A stretch of DNA of 64,000 nt from Sorex araneus. Taxonomy: Eukaryota; Chordata; Mammalia; Eulipotyphla; Soricidae. The notes under the pieces are model-generated. The model ran no database searches. It saw only the letters and a program-made list of their open reading frames with translations, and had not been told where the DNA came from. Shown here piece after piece: positions 52,953-63,804 of this stretch. The stretch covers positions 40,403,917 through 40,467,916 of the forward strand of contig NC_073307.1 of the NCBI RefSeq assembly GCF_027595985.1, in the 5' to 3' direction. Every line of letters starts with the position of its first letter. Within the stretch, counting starts at the first letter, position 1. The position numbers were made by a program, and so were the translations under genes.

Positions 52953-54310
52953 TTGGGGCTGGGGCCATAGGACAATGGTTGCCTTGCACATGGTCCACCC
53001 AAGTTTGGTTCTGTAAAAAACTAACGCACGCCGAGGCTATAGGACAATGGTTGCCTTGCACATGGTCCACCCAAGTTGGCATCCTGTAAAAAACTAACGC
53101 ACGCCGAGGGGCGTGTGCACTTGCTGGCTCTCCGAGTGGCTCTGTCTCACCACCTGCGTTCGGTGCTCTGGAACCACTGTGTGGCTGTCGGTCAAGGGCA
53201 GGCGATGGAAGGAAGAAGGCCAAACTGGTTGCTCGATCAGTTAATTTCATTCTCACTTTCTGCTTCTCTCCTGGTTCTCGATCTCTCTCTCTGGATCTCG
53301 CCCCCGGCTCTGGCCCACTCTTACCGCCTAGTTAAATCCCCCCAGCATGAGAGGGTTGGGGCTTACCCATAGGTGTGGTCATCATCAATAGGAGTAAAGT
53401 TCTTTCCCTCAGGGGATTCTGCTTCTGGGACAGATTCTCCTTCAGTAGGACCATCCACCCAAGGGCGGTGTGTTTCTCCTCTCCTCGTCCAGCAAACATA
53501 TAAGCATTCATAATATTAATCATTTTGTATGGACACAATAAGAAATGCAATAAGCTTACAGAATTGCTCTCCTGGGGCCATCTCGATCTCAGACTACAGT
53601 GCTCAGGCCAGATTAGTCTTTCCTATCCCTAGCAGGGTCCTAGTCTCGTCATTACTTTTGGATCATGACAGCATTTGTCCATGACCAAGCTCTTAACTTA
53701 TAGTTAAGAATTAGGCACTTTGCTCAGGCCCATCTTGATGCCAGGGTAACACATAACCAACCGCTTGCCCTGGATCTGTCCCATCCCTCGTTGGGACACT
53801 GCTTTTGAGGTGCTAGGAACTGAGGGCAACTGAGGCTTAAGTGGAGAAAGCAGATGCCCTGGAATGAATAATATTTGAAGCCAATTAACTCCCAAGTTAC
53901 AAAAGCGTAATATTGTCTTCTTGTGTCTATACAAAAAGGACATTGCTTTAAAGTAAATTATTCAAAAGACACAAGGAGAGGAGAAAGGCAATATTAACTT
54001 ATAAGTTCAGTGTCCTAGAAAGGTCTGACCTTACAAATTAACAGAGTCTGATTAGGGGGAAAGCTGATTAACTGTTTGGGGGAAGAGAGCATAGTGAAGT
54101 GGTTACAGATAAAGAAATGGGAGTGACTCGGGAGCACCTTAATGGGTGTGGCTGGGATGAACCTAAGCTCCTTGTGGCAAGGGGGGAAAGGACAAAGCAG
54201 TGTCATTCTACAGCATCCCTTATGGTCCCCCAAGCACTGCCAGGAGAATTCCTACATGTGCAGCCAGGAGTAAGTCCTGAGCATTGCTGGGTGTGGCACC
54301 CCCCCCCCCC
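52953..54310 (+). mobile_element. Type A SINE split by an LTR insertion
   Basis: The head (GGGGCTGGGGCCATAGGACA) is at 52953-53084, and the body resumes at 54213 (GCATCCCTTATGGTCCCCC) and ends near 54300 in a poly(C) run. The head contains a 72/73-bp tandem duplication that includes 25 bp of the LTR edge (52965-53036 and 53037-53109). Confidence 0.85.
53085..54212 (-). mobile_element. Solo LTR of an endogenous retrovirus (ERVK-like)
   Basis: 1128-bp block with TGTA...TACA ends, flanked by GCATCC at 53079-53084 and 54213-54218. A 6-bp duplication and TG...CA ends fit an LTR of the ERVK (class II) type, inserted in a SINE where GCATCCC is part of the consensus. Orientation is inferred as -, from an AATGAA polyadenylation-like site near 53245 on that strand followed by a U5-like stretch. 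No gag, pol or env sequence is present. Short frames inside have no family features. Confidence 0.7.
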
Positions 54311-54317
54311 CCCCGCC
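54301..54317. repeat. Poly(C) run
   Basis: Fifteen or more consecutive C at the SINE 3' end. Confidence 0.9.
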
Positions 54318-54534
54318 AAGTTTGGGTCTCACAACTTCAGTATTATTGGTTCTGTGGTTTGGATATTTAGCTCTATCATTCCTTAACACCACTGTCCCCT
54401 TCCTCCGGTCTCTGCTAACCCCTGTTTGCTCCTATCTTTGGGCACTTCACTTAGTCACGTAATATTGTCCTTCTGTGTGTCACATTTCACATGTATGTTG
54501 TCTATCCATATTATATATAACAATTGCATTCCCA

Positions 54535-54632
54535 GACCAAAGGGATAGTACATCATGTTGGGTGCTTGCCTTCCAGGTGGCAGATTCAGGTTCCATCCCT
54601 GGCACCCCATCGGGCTCCTGAGCCCTTGAAGA
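54535..54632 (+). mobile_element. Partial type A SINE
   Basis: AAAGGGATAGTACATCATG, box B CAGGTTCCATCCCTGGC, truncated after the start of the body. Confidence 0.7.
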
Positions 54633-54634
54633 TC

Positions 54635-55195
54635 AAATGACTTAGTGTAGACATAGTACTCAGAACAGTGCTTTTCTTTATAGTAAATCCATAATAAATA
54701 TCAGCTGTCCTATGTTTTACATCTTAAGATTCTTTTTATTAGTTTATAAAAGTAAATTCTGTTTTAAATTAGCATGAAAAAATTTGAGCTACAAACCATT
54801 TTTTAAAATCATAGCAAAGTACACAAAACGTACAATTGTATTTAGTGCTGATGACTTCATTATTATATTATTTGTAGCTCTCGATCAAGTTTTCATTCAA
54901 TAATTTTTTTTCTTGCCTTGTGTAATGTTAAAGAGATAAGAGTTGAATTCTAGCATATTTTCAGCTATTTACATAGTCATAATAAAAATGTTAAACAACT
55001 TTCCTATTGAAAAAAAAATGTGAAAACTACAGATTATTAGAGAAACCTTGAGTTATTCATTCTTTGCTTCTTAAAAGCCTTTTTAAATACACCTGAGTTA
55101 TATGGTAAATAGAAAAGTATATCTACAGGAATATATAGTCGAGCATATGAAAATTTCTCATGACCCCTCACCACCTCCAGCTCCCATCCATACAT
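54635..55195. other. Intron 1, nothing recognised
   Basis: AT-rich, no feature seen. Confidence 0.4.
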
Positions 55196-55204
55196 ATACT
55201 ATCA

Positions 55205-55368
55205 TGGTCTACCGGGCAGGAGTTGGGAATGTTCTACCTCTCACCCAGTCATGCTCAGTGGTGACCTCTGTTGGTGCTGGGGAAATTAACATGATTCTGG
55301 GGATTCAAACTGGGGTCCTGGGGGATGAAGGGCAAATGCCTTAATCCTTGCACTCTCTGTTTGGCTCT
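55205..55368 (-). mobile_element. Old type A SINE
   Basis: Degraded antisense copy: CAGTCATGCTCAGTGGTGACC, GGGGATTCAAACTGGGGTCC, end CTCTCTGTTTGGCTC. Confidence 0.55.
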
Positions 55369-55435
55369 CCTAAGACTTTTAATTCATTCAGTCATTCATT
55401 TGTTTTAGTGGAGTAAGATAGCTTTATTTAGGTAG

Positions 55436-55555
55436 GGGTGAAAAGAAAGGTAGGGGGAAGGAGAGAGAAAGTGGGAGAGACAGCGAGAGGGAGGGAGGGA
55501 GGGAGAGAGAGGTGGGGGGAAGGGAGGGAAGGAGTGGCTGGGGAGAGAGAGCACA
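55436..55555. repeat. Purine-rich (GGGA/GAGA)n tract
   Basis: About 120 bp of G and A. Pro/Ser/Leu-rich frames on the other strand are artefacts. Confidence 0.9.
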
Positions 55556-55559
55556 TCTC

Positions 55560-56205
55560 AGCTTGAGATACGGGTGAATCTCCAAGATAGGGATGTGCCC
55601 TTCTAATAATTTTAAACTGGAACATTTCATAGCTTTCTTTTGACCTTTACTCTCGTAAGTCTGTCAGAATGGTTGAGAAACAACCCAGGTCTAGCCATGT
55701 GGGTAGGAAACTAATAATAAAGATAGGAATCACTGGGGTTTTGATAGTATTGAGATAACTTTCTGACCAGGGACTTAAGGAATGTCAGTGATTACCTCCA
55801 GACCATATTCTTTCATCAAGCTAGGCACTGGTCTATTAAAATGAACGAAACTTGGCTATTGCTATGAAAAAACTTTAAAGGGAGAAAACACATAGAGGCA
55901 ATTCAAAATCATAACAGTCTGTGTTTTAGGATGACCGGTGGGAGGGACCCTCCACTATCTTAAGTGGAGCTTTTCATTGGAGATAGAATTTGGAGCATTC
56001 TTTCTGTGTGGCTTTTCTCAGTGAAGTACTCTGCCCTGGACTTTTACAGTCTGGTGCTAAGTGTATTCTTTTAGCCTTCATTTTATCACTCCCTAACCTT
56101 CATTTTTATCAGTCATCCAGTTCCCTTTCAGCAACGTTTATTAGATTTGTTGAACATCTGGGTCTTCTCATTTTAATTTCCTGGAGACTTCCCGTGCTTA
56201 TATTT
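55560..56205. other. Intron 1, nothing recognised
   Basis: No feature seen. The 216-codon frame at 55990-56640 runs through two SINEs and is not a gene. Confidence 0.4.
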
Positions 56206-56214
56206 TATGTATGT

Positions 56215-56382
56215 CTCTTTTTGGGGTGGGGGGTGTTTGGCCCCACATCTGGCAGTGCTCAGGGGTTGTTCCTGGTTCTGTGCTCAGGAGTGGCCCCTGG
56301 TGGTGCTTGGAGGGTCACATGCTGTGTTAGCTGCATTACGGGGAAGTGCCTTAACTCCATACTCCCTCTCCACCTTTATGCT
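56215..56382 (-). mobile_element. Type A SINE
   Basis: Antisense copy with CCACATCTGGCAGTGCTCAGG and a degraded head. Confidence 0.8.
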
Positions 56383-56409
56383 TCTATTCTAGATAAGACA
56401 CACAGCCCG

Positions 56410-56552
56410 GGCTCTTTACCAGGGCAGAGCTCTGCAGATGTGTACCCCCGCCTCTGTGTTGCGCTACTCTCTCAACCAGGCTTGTGCTGGGGTCCTAGGC
56501 GTGCAAGGCATAAGACTTTCTCTACGGCTGAGCCACGTCCCCAGCACCTAAA
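56410..56552 (-). mobile_element. ID-like SINE (old)
   Basis: GCGTGCAAGGCATAAGAC then TCTACGGCTGAGCCACGTCCCCAGCAC, antisense of a tRNA-Ala-like head. Confidence 0.6.
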
Positions 56553-56554
56553 AC

Positions 56555-56890
56555 AGGTGTTTTATGTTTCGCTTTATATCTTTGTTCTGTTATTATCTCT
56601 GTATGAAGTGTTCCTCCCTCATCTCTATCTAAAACCTTAATCTGTTTCAAGGCCTAGCCCAAGTACCATGTCATGCATGACACCATATCTCATTCTTCCT
56701 GCTGTCTTTAAGTTTGAATTGCTTCTTCTCACTGCTGACTGTTTTCTCTGGGATACAATTATCTTTCTGTGAGCTGCTCCTTTCATCTCTCCTCTCTTAT
56801 TGTTAGCCTCATGTCTTTAACTACTTGTATCCACTTTATTTTGAAAAATTTTATGCTTTGGCTTTGACCTTTTGCCTCATGTTCCTCTCT
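56555..56890. other. Intron 1, nothing recognised
   Basis: No feature seen. Confidence 0.4.
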
Positions 56891-56895
56891 TATAA

Positions 56896-56897
<2 letters not shown>

Positions 56898-56943
<46 letters not shown>

Positions 56944-56945
56944 CT
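56898..56945. repeat. (TC)n(TA)n T-run microsatellite
   Basis: CT units, then TA units, then a T-run. Confidence 0.92.
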
Positions 56946-57109
56946 CCCTAAGCCGGCCTTATAACTCCTGAAGGAGTTATAAAATAATATAGTGACGACA
57001 ATTTTGGTGAGGTGTGTTGCTATTTATGCTCAATGTAGAGATGGTAGACATTACATATTTTTCTTTTATTTATAAAATGAAGGCTAGTATATTAATAATT
57101 TTTTTTTTC

Positions 57110-57190
57110 ACTGATGGTTGCCAGTATTTGAATCTAGGTCCTTATACATGTGAGACATAGGCTCTACCACTGAGATACATCTCTGATATT
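57110..57190 (-). mobile_element. ID-like SINE (old)
   Basis: ATTTGAATCTAGGTCCTTATAC followed by GGCTCTACCACTGAGATACATC. Confidence 0.5.
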
Positions 57191-57361
57191 ATAATAATAG
57201 TGAAAAATGCCTTCTCATTGATTATATTGAAGATAGTTTTAGAATAAAAAAAAGGGGTTTACCAGCAGATTATTTAAGTTCCTTAGTTTTTAATTTTTTT
57301 TTAGAGAAACAGACAATTTATTATAGCATGACCCCTGCCCGATAGAATCCCTCAGTAAGTC

Positions 57362-57421
57362 ACATATATATGTATATATGTATATATACATATATATATA
57401 TACATATATATATATATAAAA
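57362..57421. repeat. (TATG/TA)n microsatellite
   Basis: Alternating TATATG, TACATA and TA units. Confidence 0.92.
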
Positions 57422-57930
57422 GATTGAGCTTCCAACCCCACCTCTTCTTTCAAAATCGAAGTTTCAACTTCAGAACTAGTACTGTATTTCTTGTTTGCCA
57501 TCCTCAACAGTTGGAGAGCTCTGTTGTCATTGAACTTGTTCCTCTTTTATTTCTTGGATAGACCTTCTATATCAACAAAGAGATAATGGATCTAATATTT
57601 TTTGTCCTTAGATTTTAGTTTAGCCAATTGTAAGCTCAGCTGGTTGAACAGTTGGATGAAATTTAAGTTCCTTCAAAATGACAGCAGAGGGCACTGTGAT
57701 GTTATGTTTGCAAAGCTGCTTCAAAATTAGACCGTTGTTGCTATTTTTATGTAAGGAAGTGTATCTGTTCTACTAGCCTATAGACAGTGGAATTCCTTGT
57801 TCTTTGCTTTTTCGTTGTGTTGGGACTATAAAATACCTATCGAGTTTGGGAAGTTTGTGAGGTGAGCTGTTTTCTTCCGGGTTCTAGAATTGTTTTGTTT
57901 TTGTTCAGTGAGTAAATGATGTTCTTTAAG
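57422..57930. other. Intron 1, nothing recognised
   Basis: No feature seen. Confidence 0.4.
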
Positions 57931-57934
57931 AATA

Positions 57935-58100
57935 GAGATTTCGCTGGAGGGATAGTGTAGGAAATAAGGCAGTTACCTTGCGTGTGACTGTTCCTAGCTG
58001 GATCCCCAGCACTTCATGTTCTCCTGAGTACCCCCAGGGTCACTCCTCAGCACACAGCCAGTGGCAGCTCCTGGGCACTGCTGGGTGCTACCAGCTCCTC
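57935..58100 (+). mobile_element. Type A SINE
   Basis: CGCTGGAGGGATAGTGTAGG head, GCTGGATCCCCAGCAC box B, GGGTCACTCCTCAGCACACAG body. Confidence 0.75.
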
Positions 58101-58139
58101 AGAAGCAAGCACCCTCCAAAGCCCAAACATAGTAGATCT

Positions 58140-58255
58140 GAGGGCCGGGGAGGTTGCTGAAAGGGCTGGAGCACAGGCTCTCTTGCATGGTGGTTCAGGT
58201 TCCGGCCCTGACCCTGCGCCACATGGTCCTCATCACCCCTGTACCACTGGCCAGA
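58140..58255 (+). mobile_element. Old SINE head (tentative)
   Basis: GGGCTGGAGCACAGGCTCTC, CAGGTTCCGGCCCTGACC, CACATGGTCCTCATCACC follow type A order. Confidence 0.5.
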
Positions 58256-58329
58256 GCGGCACAGCGTCGAGTGGTCAGTACCGGGCTGCCATGGGGAGTG
58301 GCGCCTCCACCCTTGAGGCAAATTGTAAT

Positions 58330-58750
58330 TCTCGTCAGTCTGTTTACTAGCCTTTGCAGTTTGCCGCTGTGCGATGGTCTTGACTAAAGTCAGTACTATG
58401 GAAAACTAGCGCTCCGTGGCTATTCTGTAAGGCGTTTAATTAAACCTTGGGAAAACATTGTTTTGGTTGCTGCAAGCACCTGTAGTTGCTTGTCAGATAT
58501 GATGGGATTTGCCTGCAGGCGGCGGGGATGGCAGGCCTGGAGTGACGGATCACCCTGGAAACGCGGCTGTCTTCAGAAGCCAGGCTTAGTCTGGCAGAAG
58601 CCTGCGCATTTATACCCGTACTTTAATGAGAAGGAAAAGTTGTTTCATAAAGCCCCTCCAGGGAAATTTATTAAAAATTTTATTTGTATTTTAAGAATTA
58701 GAATTATTGGGGTATAGAAATTTATTTTATTCTTCTCTCTCTCTCTTTCT
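58330..58750. other. Intron 1, nothing recognised
   Basis: No feature seen. Confidence 0.4.
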
Positions 58751-58759
58751 CTTTCTTTT

Positions 58760-58936
58760 TTATTTTTTTTTGGGTCACACCTGGAGATGCACAGGGATTA
58801 CTCCTGGCTCATGCACTCAGGAATCACTCCTGGTGGTGCTCAGGGGACCATATGGGATGCTGGGAATTGAACCCGGGTCGGTTGCGTGCAAGGCAAATGC
58901 CCTACTCGCTGTGCTATCGCTCCAGCCCCCCCCCCC
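58760..58936 (-). mobile_element. Type A SINE, well preserved
   Basis: Antisense copy with TTTTTGGGTCACACCTGGAG, GGGAATTGAACCCGGGTCGG and head end TATCGCTCCAGCCCC, running into a C-run. Confidence 0.95.
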
Positions 58937-58939
58937 CGT

Positions 58940-59104
58940 TTTTTTTTTTTAAATTTTTGGGTCATACCCAGCAATACTCAGAGCTTACTCCTGGCTCTGA
59001 GCGCAGGGATCACTGTTGGCAGCCTTGGGGGATCAAATGGGGATCAAACCCTGGTGGGCCGTGTGCAAGGCAAACACCCTACCACTGTACTATCGCTCCA
59101 GCCC
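58940..59104 (-). mobile_element. Type A SINE
   Basis: Antisense copy immediately after the previous one, with its own T-run tail and head end TATCGCTCCAGCCC. Confidence 0.93.
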
Positions 59105-59394
59105 AAGTTAATAGAAGTTTTAAAGATGATAAGCCTCAATGATAGATAGAAAGTAAAACATTGTGTACTTACAATGTATTATAAATATAGAGCAAGGGAG
59201 AAAAGAAACTTCAATTCTTCCTTTGCTTATTGTATTTACACATTAGCTGAAAAGTAGCATTCATAAATAATTACACTTACATATTTCTGTAGGTATCCTG
59301 CAGCAGGTTCTTGGTGCCTTTAACTTCAACACTGTGACTTACTCAAAGCCACATAGCAAGACAGATTTTTGTCAGTGGCACATGATACCGTTTA

Positions 59395-59492
59395 TTCCCA
59401 GGGCTGGGAATGGAGCTCAAGTGCTAGACCCATATGCTTTGCTTGTTTGAGGCTCTGGATTCGATCTCCAGCCAGAAAAAAGCAAAGGGTGC
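59395..59492 (+). mobile_element. ID-like SINE (old)
   Basis: CAGGGCTGGGAATGGAGCTC, GTGCTAGACCC, GGCTCTGGATTCGATCTCCAGC and an AAAAAAGC tail: the clearest of the tRNA-Ala-like copies. Confidence 0.65.
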
Positions 59493-59611
59493 AAGGATGT
59501 GGTGCTGTGCAGGCCTCAGGTGATGCTGGGGTCTCCATGGCTCACCCTGCCACCCTTACCCTAGATGGACTGCCTGGCCTTGTGTTTTGTTTTAAAATGA
59601 GTTATTATTAG

Positions 59612-59755
59612 TTTGAATTTGGGCTTCACCCAGCGCTACCCAGGGCTTGCTCCTGGCTTTATGTTCAGGGATCACTCCTGTTGGTGGTTGGGGAACCATA
59701 TACAGTGCTTGGGATTGAACCCTGGTTGGTCACTTACAAGGCCCTAGTGCTTATT
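59612..59755 (-). mobile_element. Type A SINE
   Basis: Antisense copy with CCAGGGCTTGCTCCTGGC and GGGATTGAACCCTGGTTGG; head end missing. Confidence 0.85.
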
Positions 59756-59764
59756 GTTTTCAGA

Positions 59765-60110
59765 TAATCAGTTTTTTAATTATTATTTAAATTTATTTTT
59801 TAATTAGTGAGTCACAGTGACGGTACATTACAGATTCACACATTTCCGTGCTTGTTTTTCCCTCATGCAATGTTTAAGAGCCCATCCTTCCACCAGTGTC
59901 CATTCTCCACCACCAATGAACCCAGTATCCCTCCCACCCCCCCAATCCCGTCCCCCCCCACCCCACCTCTGTGGCGGGGCATTCCAATTTGATATCTCTC
60001 TTTCCTTTTGGGTGTTGTGGTTTGCCATAGGGGTATTGAGTGGTCATCCTGTTCAGTCTTTAGTCTACTTTCAGCATGCATTAGATAATCAGTTTTGATG
60101 AGAAGTTATC
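59765..60110 (-). mobile_element. LINE-1 3'UTR stub (345 bp)
   Basis: Antisense; T/A tail, then AGTGAGTCACAGTGACGG, CCTTCCACCAGTGTCC, C-rich block, and on the - strand a segment ATCTAATGCATGCTGAAAGT matching the L1 copy at about 1340-1360. It therefore retains true L1 3'UTR further upstream than the other stubs. Confidence 0.8.
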
Positions 60111-60224
60111 TGTTACTTTTTTTCTCTTTCAACTATAGTATTTCATAGTAGGAGACAACTTAAAAAAATTCTTTCTGGCATAGTGATAGCAGTTGAGCTC
60201 TGCCAGGAAAGGAATCTTTCTTTA

Positions 60225-60290
60225 TTATTCTGCAGGCCTGGCATATAGCAAGTTGTCTACAAATGTGTTGAATTTTATAAATTATTTGAC
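60225..60290 (+). mobile_element. MIR tail fragment (tentative)
   Basis: GCAGGCCTGGCATATAGCAAG followed by CTACAAATGTGTTGAATTTT fits the MIR 3' end. Confidence 0.45.
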
Positions 60291-60391
60291 TTAAAAGAAT
60301 ATGTTTATGTATTATACTCAAGCAGTTTTTGTTGGAAAGTTTATTTGATCCATTATTGATTTGAAATCTATAAGCCTTTAAACTTAACTTT

Positions 60392-60579
60392 TTTTTTTTT
60401 TTTGCTTTTTGGGTCATACCCAGCGATGCTCAGGGGTTACTCCTGGCTTTGCACTCAGGAATTACTCCTGGCAGTGCTTGGGGGACCATATGGGATGCCG
60501 GGGATCGAACCCGGGTCCCCGGGTCGGCCGCGTGCAAGGCAAACGCCCTACCCGCTGTGCTATCGCGCCGGCCCCTAAT
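60392..60579 (-). mobile_element. Type A SINE with 10-bp target duplication
   Basis: Flanked by ACTTAACTTT at 60382-60391 and 60580-60589. Near-consensus antisense copy. The box B side carries a tandem CCCGGGTC duplication (about 60510-60527). Confidence 0.94.
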
Positions 60580-60594
60580 ACTTAACTTTGAAGT

Positions 60595-61405
60595 GGGGAC
60601 TTTTTATATTCTCTGGGAAAAGATTTTAGACTGAGGGAGCAGTTTCTTTCCACTTATAAATTCTTTTCGTAAGAAATAGTCGAGTAGCTGGATAGCTAGT
60701 CACCATGGTGGACCATTGTGGAGGAAGGATGTTTGAGAAGAATTGCTGTTGACAATAAGCACACATTCAATTTGTAAAGTGACCTGTTAAGTTTCAAGTT
60801 GATCAGTTGGAAATAAAAAATGTTTTAAATTACCAGGGTTGTATTAGTTTGAGGTTGTTGTAATTAGAATTAGGTTAATAAAGGAGACATGCTTTAAAAT
60901 AACTAGGTAATGAAGTTTTATGAGCATGTCAAAGCTGAAGTCAAAACTATGAGTTTTAGCTTACAGCAGTTACAGTATTTACACATAAAGGGCTAAACTG
61001 TGTTTCTTTAGCTTTTGCTCTTTGCATGCCATCCTCTCCCCAAATGATCACAAATCATAAAAAAAAGGCGGTTATGAAACAACACATTTTATTTATAATA
61101 CCAGTTGCTTAAGTTCTAAAGAAGTAAAGGAAACAACAGTTTTGAAATAGGGGGTAGGCTGAAAAAATTGGATAGGAGGGGAAAGGTATCCCAAGGCGGA
61201 AATAAGACACAGCAATTGTTGGTAGTTTGTGGGGCTGTGATCTGGGATAGAAAAATGGAGAAAGGAGACCAACTGCCCTCACAGGCCTTGCACTGGAGGG
61301 AAGAAAAGTCACCTCCAGTAATGTAAATCAGATGGAGTGCCTTAAGAAAAGCCCACCTGAATCAGGGGACAGAGTATGATGGCCAGAACGGCAGATGATG
61401 ATAAT
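60595..61405. other. Intron 1, nothing recognised
   Basis: No feature seen. Confidence 0.4.
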
Positions 61406-61409
61406 AGGT

Positions 61410-61580
61410 GATTTTTTTTTTTTTTGCCTTACCTCGTGATGCTCAGGGGTTACTCTTGGTTCTGTGCTTAGGGATTACTCCTGGCGGTGCTCAGGGGCCA
61501 TCTGGAAACTGGAGATCAAATTCAGGGTCAGCTATGTGCAAGGCAAGTGCCCTACCTGCTGTACTATATCTCCAGCCCCA
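61410..61580 (-). mobile_element. Type A SINE
   Basis: Antisense copy with a T-run, GATGCTCAGGGGTTACTCTTGG and head end TATATCTCCAGCCCC. Confidence 0.92.
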
Positions 61581-61604
61581 GAAGTAGGTTTTTTTTTTCT
61601 TTCT

Positions 61605-61725
61605 CATAGATGTCACGCATGCTCAGAAGCCACCAGGGCCTCACCTAGCAGTGCTGGGAGTGGGGGCCATGAAGCACTGGGGATCAAACTCAGCGCCTTG
61701 TCTTTCTCACATGGATCATGTCTTT
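61605..61725 (-). mobile_element. Degraded SINE (tentative)
   Basis: GCAGTGCTGGGAGTGGGGGCC, GGGGATCAAACTCAGCGCC, TCTTTAGCTGG follow type A antisense order loosely. Confidence 0.5.
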
Positions 61726-61747
61726 AGCTGGAGAAGCTGGTTATATT

Positions 61748-61913
61748 ATTTTGGCTCGGGGCTGCTTCTGCCTGTGCTCAGGGCTTACTCCTGGCTCTGC
61801 ACAAGGGGTCACTTGTGGGGCTTGGGGTACCGTCTGGGGTACTGGGGGTCTGCGCGGGTCAGCCATGTGCAAGGCAAGCTTGTTTCCAGTTGTTCTCTCT
61901 CTCTGGCTCCAGA
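61748..61913 (-). mobile_element. Type A SINE
   Basis: Antisense copy with GTGCTCAGGGCTTACTCCTGG and head end TCTCTCTCTGGCTCC. Confidence 0.85.
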
Positions 61914-62024
61914 AGGGGGTTATTTTTGAGAGAGACATTGGTAGCTATATCTGAAGCGGAGGCTCAAGAATGTTGAAAACATGAAATCTAACCTGCAGTC
62001 ACTGAACTTTGTGATGTGCCTGCC

Positions 62025-62131
62025 AAGGTGGGGTGGACTGGAGGTGGAGATGGAGTCTGGGAACACTGGTGAAGAGAAGTTGACACTGGTGGTGGAATAT
62101 TGTATGCCTAAAACTCAATTATCACAGTACT

Positions 62132-62171
<40 letters not shown>

Positions 62172-62180
62172 TAATAAAAT
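62025..62180 (+). mobile_element. LINE-1-like 3' end with (AAT)n tail
   Basis: GGGAACACTGGTGAAGAG and TGGTGGTGGAATATTGTATG follow the L1 3'UTR order, ending in about 14 AAT units. Confidence 0.55.
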
Positions 62181-62409
62181 ACAATGAGACCCTGAGTACG
62201 GCCCTGGAGGCCTCTGTCACTGGAGGACTCAAACAGTATTTCATTGCTGGACCTTTGAGTTATTGTTCTTATCACCTGGAGTGGGGATGGGGTGTGTGTA
62301 GGAAAAAGGGTTAAAGGGAGTCAATTGTTTGGGTTGGTGGTAGATGAAGACTAGTCTTTCATTTGTACTCGTAATGTAGTATTGACCAGTATAGAAATGT
62401 AATGCTGGT

Positions 62410-62588
62410 TTGGGGCCAGAGAGATAGTATAGGGGTTAAGGCACTTGACTTTGTATAGGTCAACCTCCCTTTGACCCCTGGCACCACTTATGGTCCCCCT
62501 GACCACTGCCAGAAATAATCACTGAGCACAGATCCAGGAGTAAGCCTTGAGTACCACCAAGTGTGAGCCCTTCCCCAACGAAAACAAT
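62410..62588 (+). mobile_element. Type A SINE
   Basis: GGGGCCAGAGAGATAGTATAGG head, CTTTGACCCCTGGCACC box B, ATCCAGGAGTAAGCCTTGAG body. Confidence 0.88.
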
Positions 62589-62589
62589 T

Positions 62590-63800
62590 TAGAATATGTA
62601 ATGTTGTGCTCTGAAACTTGAAACAACACTAGAATGATGACCATCACAGAGGATTAGGGAGAGGGGCCGATTGAGAGTTGGAAATTAGTATTTTGGGTAG
62701 ATTATAAAGTAGTAGATGCAGAGGTTGAGCAATATATAAATTGAACTACATTATAAATTATATAAATTCCCTATGTAATTTATATGAAATTATGAATCAT
62801 GGTTACTTCAATAAAATGTAAGAAAATACCACATTGAAAGTAAGACTAAATCTTAAATATTCTCATCATAAAAAAATGGTGGATATTAACTGGAATTACT
62901 GTGGTGACTACTTTGCACTGTATCTAGGTCATTAAATGATTATATCTAACATCTAAAACTAATATAATGTTATTTGACAATTATATTCCAATGAAAAATG
63001 AATAGATCACTGAGCAGAGTTTGTATAGTTTCTGTTGAAAGATAACTTCAAAGATAACATAGAAAGATAACTTTATTTCTGTAGAGAGTTGTCTTCTCTA
63101 CAGAGATTTAGATTTTCAAAGTTGTCATTTAAAAGGTCAAAAGTTTGTTTGATTTATTATTTTAAAATTGGGTCTTATTTGACATTTTCACTGAGTCTAT
63201 TGAATATAAATTTCACTGAATTCATTGAATATAAATTATCTTTGAGGAGTTTAAAAAATGGTAGTTTGTATAAGTTGTTTTATTGGTATTTCAGAGGAAT
63301 TTCAGTTATATTGACATTTTGTATAATTTTAAATATCCCTCCAATGAAGGTTGGCTCACTTTAACAACAGACTCTTTATGACATTTTTAATGAGCAGTAA
63401 CAGATGCATATATTAAAAACATGCATAATACTTGGCTTATCTACTAATGATAGAAATCAGCCTGTTAGGTAAAATGTTACATTGCTGGCTAAAAATAATG
63501 CTATAGTAGGACTTTTTTTCTGTAAAAGTTTAGTAGATAGAAATAATTTTGTTTGGTCTAGGCAATCATGTTGTGTATATTGATTTTGTAGCCTGCCACT
63601 TTAATGGTTTATTGTTTCTAGTAGAGTCTAGTGGAGTCTTTAGGATTATTTTGTGTATATTATCTCGCTAAAAGCTTTCTGTATGCACAATTATTTATGC
63701 AATTTTAGCTTTCCTTTTTATTTGAAATATAAGTTAGGTATGTTACTCTGCAAATAAAGGACCGTGGTAATGTTTGAAGTTTTCCACTGAAGATTCTACA
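62590..63800. other. Intron 1, repeat-poor AT-rich stretch
   Basis: 1.2 kb without SINEs. A short imperfect repetition occurs at 63175-63240 (two TTGAATATAAATT segments). The 91-codon frame at 63089-63364 has no family features. Confidence 0.4.
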
Positions 63801-63804
63801 TAAT

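Noticed and set aside
55990-56640. 216-codon + strand frame
   Set aside because: It crosses a type A SINE and an ID-like SINE and has no recognisable domain or splice context.
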